Positions 1-7,974 of a stretch of DNA of 10,163 nucleotides are shown one piece after another. The DNA comes from Byssochlamys sp. IMV 00236 (taxonomy: Eukaryota > Ascomycota > Eurotiomycetes > Eurotiales > Thermoascaceae): positions 1-10,163 of the forward strand of contig MSJH02000584.1 in NCBI GenBank assembly GCA_001931875.2, read 5' to 3'. Positions within the stretch are counted from its first letter, which is position 1. Each line of letters starts with the position of its first letter. Made by a program: the position numbers and the translations under genes. A model generated the notes under the pieces. It saw only the letters and a list, made by a program, of their open reading frames with translations. It made no database searches and was not told the origin of the DNA.

Positions 1-1387
1 TATAGACACTAACTGTGATACCGCTTTACAACCTCACATTACCCAGACTGTACAGTGGAATATACTTTAATCTAAAATGTGAATTTATCATAATTGCATG
101 TGAGCTAAGTGATCATTGTGGATTGAACTGACAGAATAAAGCAATAAAGCCATTTCTTTTTATCTCTTCTTGAAAAGGAACAAGCCAATATGGCAACTTT
201 ATAAATACATATTCTACATCGCAGGTAGTGTCTGTAGTATTAGCCCTCTTGTGCATTTCCTCGTGTGCGTAGTGTACACCAAGAAGTGGCTCAAACAGCT
301 TCGACTCGAGTACTTACAAAACCAACCTGAATAAGCGTCGCTCTGAGGCAAACTCTCGACTTCTCTCTGCCTGTTGTCCCTAAGTCTGCTTCAGCCCTAT
401 TCTTTGGTTACCAATGTTTCGTCTTGAGCGAAGTCTCTGTGTTCACTAGCGCCTGGGTTGGTTGCCTGGTGATAAGCCAATACCCTGTCCCAGGAATCCT
501 AGCCAGCTGCTCACGAAGGCTCATTCCTTTCATTGTCTAAATATACATGCTTGACTCCTAATTCCACGCACTGTTGTAGACCTCCTGTCCTTCCTTTTGA
601 ACCTAATATCTACTCGTAAACTACGTTTCTTTTCCTGATTCCCTCGTTGGCCCCTTATATGTATCAGCATCTACGAATTTGATCACCTATGCTACGGACA
701 AGATATGTCACCTCCACTATCTGGCCTAGGGCGAAAGTTCCTTCAATGGGCTTCTTCCTCTTCCTCTCTCCTCTCAACATCTGTCGAGCTAATCTTTCTT
801 CGTTTCTTTCTTACTCGGCTTCCTTCGCTTTTTTCTTTCCTTTTTCCTCCTTTGATCTCAAGAAGGTTTTTAGATTCTATGTATTTTTTTAACCTGGCCC
901 GGGCAGGATCACATTATATTGTTTCAATGCGCCCATAGTGGCCATAATAAAATATTTGTTTAATCGTATAATATTAAGCACATTTCCTTTTTAGGCAAAG
1001 AATTACGTACGCAGATTGCGAAGATTGAATACACTTTTATATCCTACCAGTACGCCTTAAACATAAAGTGATGTCTGAGACACTCTGTCTAGATATCAGA
1101 GAACAAAGCGTCGTGTAACTGTTGTCATAGAGACTAGACAATTTGCTCTCCCCTGTAGCTTTTACTTAAATGCCTCTTACACTTTATTTATAACAGAATT
1201 ACGTTTATTGCCATATATGTCTTGTAAGTTTTGACTCAGATTGGTTAATTGAATTCTTATGACCACAACGTTCACTATTCTTACTGAAGAATTATTACAA
1301 GTGTACTTGTTAGAACAAGAGTCTACTGAATTGCTTGTATCAAAATTAATGATGGCACTTTCAAAGCATAATGTCGCATAAATACAT

Positions 1388-1490
1388 TGATTGGGATACA
1401 AAAACTAATTGGTTTTTAATCCACTCAGCATTGTTAATTTAAAGCCGATCGGGTTCTATTTATCCCTTTTCCTTTTTTTTTTTTTTTTTT
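1388..1490 (+). promoter_or_regulatory. Probable promoter-proximal region of the hydrolase gene
   Basis: Two ATTGG motifs (inverted CCAAT boxes) lie at 1390-1394 and 1408-1412, roughly 80-100 bp before the start codon. A pyrimidine stretch follows and ends in 18 uninterrupted T (1473-1490) that touches the ATG. CCAAT boxes are bound by the HAP/NF-Y complex in fungi, and pyrimidine tracts are common just before fungal start codons. No clear TATA box is visible. The assignment rests on position and motif only; the motifs are short and could occur by chance in AT-rich DNA. Confidence 0.3.
1473..1490 (+). repeat. T18 homopolymer abutting the start codon
   Basis: Eighteen consecutive T directly precede the ATG at 1491. 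Such a tract is prone to slippage and to sequencing length error. It probably lies in the 5' UTR or core promoter. It does not affect the reading frame, because translation starts after it. Confidence 0.9.
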
Positions 1491-2915
1491 ATGGACAAAA
1501 GAACAGACTTGTCAGTTATTAACACATTGCCCGCCGCTATTCCTCCAACAACCAAATTCAACTTTATCAAACACTGGTGGAATCGGTCTGAAAGGACAGC
1601 TACGATAGCTGAAGCCCGTATCATCCAGCGTATCTATGGTGCATTGCCTGGCGTAGTCAACCGTATACCCATCATGGCCCGTGTAGGCCGCATAGCTCTT
1701 GATGATGAAAAGAAGAAATTGATCAATACATTATATATCACACAACAACCCAATCAAGACGTCCCTTATAGATTTGAACCGGGTCATACAGCAGATTTAG
1801 AGTCTATTATAAAACAAGATGATAACGATACCAAAAACTTGGTGATGTGTCATGGATATGGCGCTGGTCTAGGGTTTTTCTATAGAAACTATCAACAATT
1901 ATCTCAAGTGCCCGGATGGCGAATATTCTCGATCGATTGGCTTGGTATGGGCAATAGCTCACGGCCGAAATGGACAATAGCCAAAAAGTCAAGTCAGACA
2001 TGGGATGACGTTGTTGATACAGTAGAAGATCATTTTGTAGAATCATTAGAGGATTGGAGAAATAAAGTAGGTATCAACAAGATGACATTATGTGGTCATT
2101 CCATGGGTGGTTACTTTGCTACATGCTATGCTTTAAAATATCCTGAACGAGTAGAGAAATTGATTCTTGTGTCTCCAGGTACGTTGATAGATACGTATTC
2201 GATTATTACAATATTCATCTTTTTATGTTTAGCTGGAATACCCATACCTCCTCCAGAGGCAGTAACAAAACCTAATAAGAATCCACAAGAAACTGTCCAA
2301 CAGGAAGCGGATGAGATAGGTGCTGCCTATCAAGCTGAAACAGCCGCTGTCGAAAATATTGCAAAGCAACAGGGAGTCCCCAATAATAATAACCCACCAA
2401 GAAGAATCCCTGCGTGGGCCACTTATCTTTGGAATAACAATATTACACCAATGAGCATTATCCGTATGACAGGCCCCTTTGGTGCAAGATTAGTGCACAA
2501 CTATACATCAAGGCGATTTGCTCACCTTACTGAGGCAGAACAGCATGACTTTTATGATTACTTGTAAGTTAAAATCATTGAAAAAAAAAAAAAAAAAAAC
2601 ATTCACTCATTTTTTTGCTCAACCAGGTACAATATTACTTCATCTACTGGATCTGGAGAATTTGCACTAGCAGCTATTCTGGCACCAGGTGCTTATGCTC
2701 GAAAACCATTATTTCATAGATTGGCCCAATTAAAGATGCCTACAGTATTCATATATGGAGAACACGACTGGATGGATTATAAAGCAGCAGAGGAAGCTAA
2801 AGAACACATGAAGGTGCCTGCTAAAGTAATTCGAATTGCAAATGGAGGTCATCATATGTATTTGGAAAACCCAAAAGACTTTAATAGAATATGCTGTGAA
2901 GAAATGTCTAAATAA
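1491..2915 (+). CDS. Alpha/beta hydrolase of the ABHD4/ABHD5 - CLD1/ICT1 phospholipase/acyltransferase group
   Basis: Exons are inferred at 1491-2178, 2233-2563 and 2627-2915 (1308 nt, 435 residues). The introns (54 and 63 bp) are GT-AG and both joins keep the frame. Seen: an oxyanion-side HGYGAG at residues 121-126, a WRIFSIDWLGMGNSSRP strand-turn, the nucleophile elbow GHSMGG with Ser204, then GEHDW (likely catalytic Asp) and GGHHMYLEN (catalytic His) near the C-terminus. The N-terminal W(x)n-AE-I block also fits this group. Known relatives are CGI-58/ABHD5, ABHD4 and yeast Cld1 and Ict1, which deacylate or acylate phospholipids; Cld1 acts on cardiolipin in mitochondria. The HX4D acyltransferase motif of ABHD5 reads HX4E here. 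No obvious N-terminal signal peptide is seen; the N-terminus is only weakly basic, so location is open. The AATAAA at 2911-2916 overlaps the stop codon. Exact substrate is not readable from sequence. Confidence 0.88.
2179..2232 (+). other. Stop-free 54-nt intron in the hydrolase gene
   Basis: The segment starts GTACGT and ends TTTAG, has a length divisible by three and contains no in-frame stop, so the unspliced message stays open. Removing it joins the residues LVSP to AGIP, which restores the LVSP-x-GIP stretch expected just after the nucleophile elbow in this family. Keeping it would insert 18 mainly hydrophobic residues there. The branch point is not a clear CTAAC. I favour splicing because of the family fit. 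Confidence 0.72.
2564..2626 (+). other. Second hydrolase intron carrying an A19 homopolymer
   Basis: The donor GTAAGT at 2564 and an acceptor CCAG ending at 2626 define a 63-bp phase-2 intron. The splice joins FYDYL to YNITSS in frame. Nineteen A in a row lie at 2581-2599, inside the intron, followed by a T-rich tract before the acceptor. An in-frame TAA at 2565-2567 would end translation if the intron were kept. Confidence 0.85.
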
Positions 2916-2949
2916 AAGATGCATCTGATAAACTAGAAGACTAATGAAT

Positions 2950-2971
2950 AATGAATAACGTCTTATTCATT
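2950..2971. repeat. Perfect 9-bp inverted repeat with 4-base loop
   Basis: AATGAATAA at 2950-2958 and TTATTCATT at 2963-2971 are exact reverse complements, separated by CGTC. The site lies between the end of the hydrolase gene (stop ending 2915) and the end of the Fanzor relic, and overlaps the relic's stop codon at 2967-2969. It could form a hairpin in transcripts of either strand. A role as a 3'-end signal, or as a structured end of the mobile element, is only an inference. Confidence 0.6.
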
Positions 2972-3314
2972 TTGTACTTACCGAGGCGTTAAGGAATGCA
3001 CTACCGTTAGACAGCGCATTAAATCCAGAGAGCACCATTAATCTTCTGAAGGTCTTTTGAAGGGGGAGGGGAGGACTTTCATTGTTGTGTTTTGATTTGT
3101 AAACAAAGATACCATATATATTTAATGCACTGTTCACATCGCGATTCCAAACCGTATCACAAGATTCACACTTGAGGACAGAGTGTACTCTTCGCTTTGA
3201 TCCAGTAATTGAGATGTTATTTAATTGTTTGGATTTGCACTTGTTACATATCTGACTCGTTAAGTACTCGCCAACCGAGACAAACTCGGCCCCCCTCCAT
3301 TGGATTGTTTGCAT
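2967..3314 (-). other. Zinc ribbon and RuvC-III end of the Fanzor relic
   Basis: This is the best-kept open piece of the relic (115 codons). Cys at codons 23, 26, 49 and 52 form the ribbon, and the Asp at codon 59 within NRDVNSALNI is the expected third RuvC acid. A tail of about 48 residues follows, ending just inside the palindrome at 2950-2971. The ATG at 3314 is probably not a true start, because the adjacent frame carries GKRAAPTKRITEEIKRK immediately before it and belongs to the same protein. Confidence 0.75.
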
Positions 3315-4615
3315 TTTCGTTTGATTTCTTCAGTAATTCGTTTTGTAGGTGCAGCTCGTTTTCCTTTCAATTCGGTCAACAGTGGATGACCAGGCAGACT
3401 TGGGAGTTATCTTTTGTTGAAAGATATGTTTTGCTAAAGACTTGCGCTGTTTGACTGTTAAACTATCACCACAGAGGTCTTTTCAGATAAGACATTAAGA
3501 ATATATCTGAGAGCTCTGTCTTCACAAGTAGAGCAAACGTAATTGCGGACCAGTGTTTCATATTGCTTAGCCATGGATGATACAATGGTCATATACTCTT
3601 TACTTGCGTATTTATCCAAGTCAGATTGAGTAAGAGAAGTGGATTCACAAAAGGTCTTGTAACTCTTCTTGATACTATCAGAGGCATGTTTTCCTTGGCC
3701 AGCAAAGATGGAAAATATGTTATAGGACAGGTTTTGAGTGACTACAGGTAGTTCTTCACCGTTTTCGAGAAGTTCCAAAAAATAGTAGTTAGCAAAAATG
3801 GATCCAGCGTATAACAGTTGAGTAATGTGGTCAATTACTTCTTGAATCAAGGTAACGAACTTGGGATATTTGCAAGTATTAGCCAAAGATGTCTTGATTA
3901 CAAAAGTTTTCTCGACGGTATACTTGGGCTTTGGAAGTCTTGTTTTTGACTTATTCATAGGACACAACTTGCCGGAGGAGCGAGAGTGATCGGCTCCACC
4001 ACAAGAAGGACATCGTGCTTGTTTTTGATCATTTCCTGTCGTCTTGTTCTTTTCTTTTTCCTTTTTAAGTGCTTCGGTCTTATCAACCTTGTCTTGATAT
4101 TTCTTGGAGGTCTTAACGGGAACAGAAGTACAGCTAGTGGAAGGAGTAGGAGCAGGTAATACAGCTTAGACACTTGTATCTTTGTTGACTATAGGTATAG
4201 ATGTCTTTTCATTGATGACAACATTTGAGGGGCCAGGAGCAGATGTGTCTTCTTTAACAGCTTTCAAATTAGTACGGATGTTCTTGTCTATTACAACATT
4301 TAGTTAAAAAACAGATAGAACTAATAGATGTTATTTTTACCTTTTCTAAGTAATGGAGTTTCTTGGAAGTCATCATCACTTGCTTCAAAAGCTGTATTTT
4401 GAATAAATTTGCTTGCGTTTGTACAAACAAAGAAGAGAACCCGCGATCGACAGCTAATGGACCCTTAATAAATGCCATATCGACAATATATCTTACATAC
4501 CTTTCCTTTTATTGCGCTTTGCCTTTGGAGGCGGAGGGTCATCGTCTTTCTTTCGCTTTATGTTGAAGTAAAGAAAAAAGGAAAAAGGAAAAGTAACTGC
4601 GGATAGCCTTGTCAT
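2967..4615 (-). pseudogene. Decayed Fanzor (eukaryotic TnpB-like nuclease) gene
   Basis: Likely exons run 4615-4501, 4391-4341 and from 4287 down, with introns of 109 and 53 bp; the 109-bp intron is uncertain. Order of parts: a basic tract KRKKDDDPPPPKAKR that may be a nuclear signal; an acidic linker DDDFQETPLLRK; a CX2CX4HX7C zinc knuckle at 4012-3962; a helical region to 3458; then frame-broken pieces; last, a zinc ribbon (two CxxC pairs, 3248-3159) followed by WNRDVNSALNI, the RuvC-III block of TnpB/Fanzor proteins. The conserved EYLTSQICNKC precedes the ribbon. It is broken: in-frame TAA at 4168-4166, TAA at 3460-3458, and frame changes near 3465, 3385 and 3295. The space between the helical part and the PTKRI stretch (3345-3320) is too short to hold RuvC-I and RuvC-II, so the first catalytic acids are gone. 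Fanzors are RNA-guided DNA nucleases; this copy cannot work as one. Confidence 0.78.
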
Positions 4616-4874
4616 GTTAAATTAACGATCGACAACATTGCTTTTATTAATTTATCATATTTTCTTTAATAGTAAAATGTTTCTCGATTAAAAAAGCACT
4701 CCACTTTTGACACACTGCACATCTTAGTGTGATCCTCAAAGTAGTTATCTTTATAAAATTGATGGGATAAGGATACTAAAATAACACACAATGGTCATGA
4801 ATCATCACCTAAACACCAGGAACAGTGATTGAAGAAGTAATAGTAAATAGGGAAAAGAAGCACAAACCCTAATG
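4616..4874. other. Spacer between Fanzor and Helitron relics
   Basis: About 260 AT-rich bases with no open frame of note. A short imperfectly spaced inverted repeat, CACACT...AGTGTG, is seen near 4713-4733. No terminal inverted repeats that would bound the Fanzor element could be matched by eye to sequence near 2940-2970. Confidence 0.5.
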
Positions 4875-5330
4875 TCACCCACATGTTTCATGAGGAAATA
4901 TCAATACGCAATTCGTACACACGTATGCAGCATGCGTCTGACTGAAACGTTGAAAGTGCTGCTCAAAATCATACCCTTGACGGAGACTATCATTTCTACT
5001 GCTGCTTCTCAAAGTAAGAACGATGTCACGGAAGTTTCTGTTAATATACTCAATAGGAATAACTGCGGCAACTTCTTCCATCGTTGGCAGGTTGTGAGTG
5101 CGTTTGTCGTCTCCTTCAATCAAATGCATTCTCATTGATGGACTTGTGATAATATAAGGCGATCCGCTTTTGGCAGAGTCGTCATTGTTAGCTCTATCCT
5201 CGCTGTTGATGCTGGAGCTCTCATGGTTGCTCAATATTTCATATGCATGACGATAAATGCGTGCGAAGGGATTGCATTGGGTAAGCATAGTTGAAAGGCT
5301 TTCTATAATCTCATTGTCCAGTTTTTCATT
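4875..5330 (-). mobile_element. Helitron transposase fragment (region before the Rep domain)
   Basis: Reading minus from 5330, an open frame of about 150 codons starts NEKLDNEIIESLSTM and continues through NPFARIYRHAYEIL to EGDDKRTHNLPTMEEVAAVIP, RNFRDIVLTLR and VLIFPHE. These blocks, in this order, match the conserved segment of eukaryotic Helitron Rep-helicase proteins, where a variant of NLPTxxEVAAIIP and RDIVL precedes a YVLLFPxGExGWH stretch. A TGA stop lies upstream in frame (just beyond 5330) and another directly follows HETCG at the end. The HUH nuclease motif and the helicase are absent, so this is a dead fragment. The 5' zinc-finger part is missing too. Helitron ends (5' TC, 3' hairpin-CTRR) were not found. 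Confidence 0.82.
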
Positions 5331-5428
5331 TCATGCATCCACATCCTCTACTCTCGGCACGCTTAAACAGGGTAACTTCCTTGTCGAATGACAGCTCAAG
5401 CTACTCTGCAGTTGACATCAGAGATTAG

Positions 5429-6222
5429 CTGCTCTACTTTTGGCCCTCTCAGGTGTCAGCACTTACTAGATTTGAAAATACCTCCTCTTGGATGTCCTCA
5501 TGTGCTCATTGGATTATTCCAAACCTTATGCGGAAGTTCAATGCAGTACCTATTCCGGTTGTCAAGGTATCTCCTGATCAGTTCCGTTTCTTCTGGCACA
5601 AAGACTACGATTTGCTTACACACCCATGTCATCCGCCTTTGGCTCTGCCTGGTTCGCTGCTTCTTCGACCTCAGTACTGGCAAACTTTTTGGTCCCTGAC
5701 TATACCTCCTAAGGCTATCACACCATGGTTTTGCCTGTTACTTGGCTACATCCCTACAGCTGCTTTACAGCATGCCTGGAACCCCAGCTTGACTATCTCT
5801 CCACTGTGTAGACTCTGCAAACAAGGCATAGAAACAAGTTTCCACCTCTTTGCAAGCTGCCCTCTCAAGCTTAACTTCTGGTTCTCCATTTTCGAGAGAT
5901 ACTCTCTGCCGGACAAGTTCCTTACCGCAGATGAAATATGGTCTGTGCTCACTTCTTTTGTCTCAGTAGACGAACAAACAACAGTCGATACGGACGTTCT
6001 CTGTTTCTTTGGCGCGGGTATCTCAACAGTCGGGAAATACCACTGGTGGTGCGTATTTGATGGCACCCCGTGGTATACCATTGCAGCTGTCAATAGTTTC
6101 GATTTGGAACATAGCAGATTCCTGTCGACGTTGCCTTTTGAACGGAAGTTATCTTCCACTTTAGATGCATAATTTATTTTAAAAAAATGTTCAATAAAGT
6201 CCACACTTTCATGCAAAAAAAA
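5429..6222 (+). mobile_element. 3' end of a non-LTR (LINE) retrotransposon, 5'-truncated
   Basis: An open frame from 5429 to the stop at 6170-6172 encodes the C-terminus of a LINE second ORF, downstream of reverse transcriptase. Seen: YWQTFWSLTIPPKAITPWF, LLLGYIPTAALQHAWNPS, then a CX2CX8HX4C zinc-binding motif (CRLC...HLFASC; residues 119-136 counted from the GTG at 5453) and DEIWSVL, the usual order in fungal and plant L1-like elements. AATAAA at 6193-6198 is followed 16 bases on by eight A (6215-6222), as at a reverse-transcribed message end. The reverse transcriptase and endonuclease are missing. The start is blurred: from about 5388 the neighbouring frame (TAQATLQLTSE) resembles the QQxALQLRW stretch of these proteins, which suggests a frameshift near 5430-5460. 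It lies within 100 bp of the oppositely oriented Helitron piece. Confidence 0.82.
6193..6222 (+). terminator. Poly(A) signal and A tract at the LINE 3' end
   Basis: AATAAA at 6193-6198 and eight A at 6215-6222 mark the 3' end of the retrotransposed copy. The flanking bases after the tract read ATATATAGAGTGATTATT, with a near-repeat AGAGTGATAATA next to it. No matching target-site duplication was confirmed at the other side. Confidence 0.65.
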
Positions 6223-6255
6223 TATATAGAGTGATTATTAGAGTGATAATAAATT

Positions 6256-6261
6256 TTTATT
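6256..6261 (-). terminator. Poly(A) signal of PUS10
   Basis: On the minus strand AATAAA begins four bases after the PUS10 stop codon (6268-6266). It remains intact although a LINE 3' end sits only about 35 bp further on. Confidence 0.6.
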
Positions 6262-6265
6262 GTTT

Positions 6266-7974
6266 TCATTCTTTTTTGACTTGTGATGGTGGCCAGACCA
6301 AGTCTACATCCATAACGTCTAACTCTAACAAATCGGCTGAATGAACACCAGCGATGGTAGCCAAGTTTGGTGTTGTTCTACCCAAATCACCGTGAACGAA
6401 TTCTTTGATATATGTACCAGCCTGAGCATGCATTTCAAATACACCAAAATGTACTTCTTCTGGTTTATCACTTAATCTAGAGATACTGGCAGAATAAATC
6501 GTCTTTGGACGGTCAATCGCAGCTCGTCTCTGGAACACTCGTATAGGCGTTTTCTGTATGATTGCACATTCTTTACTACAGGATTCATTAATCTTGTTGA
6601 TCAATTCATCTGTGAGTGGTTCAGAAAGCCAGACGAGTGCTCTATATCTCTTTGTCTTCTTTTCTTCTCCTTCCTTGATGATACTCAAATACTTGCTATT
6701 CAAAGATATTAGCATATAAACACGCATCTCTAGTTTCGACTTACGGATCAATACATGTCAAGTGCCTGACTTGGACCGCATCTTTATGCACAGGTGATTG
6801 ATTGATTTCATCCTCGAGTTTCTTATATTCTTCATCCGACAGACGTGGTATCCTGGGGTTGACTAATTCTAAATAAAAGGGTCTTCCTGTTCCCAACATG
6901 CGAACATTGGCATCTTCGCGCCCTGCACTTCCAAATTTAGCATCATCCGCCTTGTGATACTTTTTGATAAGCTCAAAGCAATCTGAGACAGAGTTCTCTG
7001 CCAACTTAGCTCCTCGCACGTTCCAAGGTGTTTGACTGTACTCTCTAGAAAACTTTAGGTATCGACCAGCTACGTATGTGGGTGCATTCATGAGTACCAC
7101 CGACGTGATCTTGGCACGTTCAGTTACTGTTTCAGGAGGAATAGAAGTAAGTCTATGGATAGGGATTAATAAAAAAACAAGGCATTTGTATAATCTTTAC
7201 TTTCTGACTTCTTCTGTATCAAGCTTTTTTAATGCGTAATGGATACATTGCCTTGAATCTCCCACTGTCACTCTTCTTCTCTTTTGTCGAATCGTCTTGA
7301 TTTTCAACAATGGCTTCTCTAATTGGGCCAATATCATATGTTCCTGAGATGAATTTTCATGCTCTATCACTACTGTCATACGTAATCCAGCATCATTTTC
7401 TACCATAAACTTGTTCTGTCTCTCAATGTATTCACCAAGTAAATACTTGAAGATGTTTTTTGGATCCTTAATAAAGCCTTCTTCTTCCAACCCCGCATAT
7501 TTATGTCCGGTATCCTCCAAGTATATTTTTAATAAGTGATTACGAATGAGTGTACTGACAGGCAAAGTGCAGCTTAAGGCGATACTGTCCACTTGATATG
7601 ATTCTGCTATCAATGCCTTGTATGATTCTTCAATATATTCCTCTGCATGTTGAAGGGATCCAAGACAGGCAATACATAGGCTGTCAGACGTCACTAATGG
7701 TGTCGAAAGTGTAACTTCAATCAAATCCTTATATATTACTAATAGATCCTATACTTTTCTTATTAGCTATCAAGAGTAACTTATTATTTATATCAAAATT
7801 TACCTTCTCCTGAAAAGCATAAAGCTTAAGATTACTGCAACCCAAGAAACGCAGACAACAACGACAACAACACATACATTCTAAAAGAGTCTTGAGGACA
7901 GAAAGTGTCTTGTTATAGTTGTCTTCATCAAATAAGATTACTTTCTTGAGGAAGTCCCTTACAGCACTTGACAT
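6266..7974 (-). CDS. PUS10: tRNA pseudouridine synthase Pus10
   Basis: Four exons, 7974-7804, 7748-7201, 7152-6745 and 6695-6266, give 1557 nt and 518 residues, close to the 529 of human PUS10. Introns are 55, 48 and 49 bp, GT-AG, and all joins keep the frame. The N-terminal accessory part has two Cys pairs that likely bind zinc: C36/C39 inside a Cys-rich run and C82/C85 (CIACLG). The catalytic part shows YVAGRYLKFSRE, QTPW, SAGREDANVRMLGTGRPF with the likely catalytic Asp320, ELVNPR, KEGEEKKTKRYRALVW, KTPIRVFQRR, and near the end QAGTYIKEFVHGDLGRT and WPP. The family converts U54 and/or U55 of tRNA to pseudouridine in archaea and animals; human PUS10 also takes part in microRNA processing. 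The ATG at 7974 is the only start giving the Cys-rich N-terminus. It is divergent to TAF6. No coding damage is visible. Confidence 0.95.

Larger units (their letters stand above)
1..1490. other. Long intergenic stretch without a supported gene
   Basis: I read this stretch in all frames and found no convincing protein, tRNA or rRNA. About 250-800 is visibly richer in G and C than the AT-rich DNA from 900 to 1490. That could mark an old solo LTR or other repeat, but I saw no paired ends or TG...CA boundaries. The open frames at 689-938 (+) and 1177-1401 (-) are short, low-complexity, and resemble no family I know. The last 100 bases probably hold the promoter of the hydrolase gene that begins at 1491. 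Confidence 0.6.

Noticed and set aside
300..870. Minus-strand frame with protein-like, Lys/Glu-rich pieces such as RLARQMLRGERKRKKPIEG
   Set aside because: About nine stops occur in roughly 220 codons, near the random expectation, and no piece matches a family I know. The composition mirrors a pyrimidine-rich plus strand.
689..938. Two overlapping plus-strand open frames rich in Ser, Leu and Phe
   Set aside because: Low-complexity translation of a CT-rich tract, without domain, splice support or a neighbour that would make sense of them.
1177..1401. 74-codon minus-strand open frame
   Set aside because: Short, Asn/Ser/Ile-rich as expected of AT-rich non-coding DNA; no recognisable motif and a stop just upstream.
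3955..4173. 72-codon minus-strand open frame with a hydrophobic start
   Set aside because: It is the alternate frame of the basic linker and zinc knuckle of the Fanzor relic; the other frame carries the Cys/His pattern.
4269..4478. 69-codon minus-strand open frame beginning MAFIKGPLAVDRG
   Set aside because: It overlaps the Fanzor relic's small exon and its introns in another frame, and reading through it does not join the downstream Fanzor frame.
5328..6214. TTTCATGCA at both about 5329-5337 and 6206-6214 as a target-site duplication of the LINE
   Set aside because: The right copy lies before the A tract rather than after it, so the geometry is wrong for a normal LINE insertion; nine bases in AT-rich DNA can match by chance.
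6228..6252. Near-direct repeat AGAGTGATTATT / AGAGTGATAATA after the LINE A tract
   Set aside because: It is imperfect and adjacent, with no copy at the 5' side; more likely local duplication than a target-site duplication.
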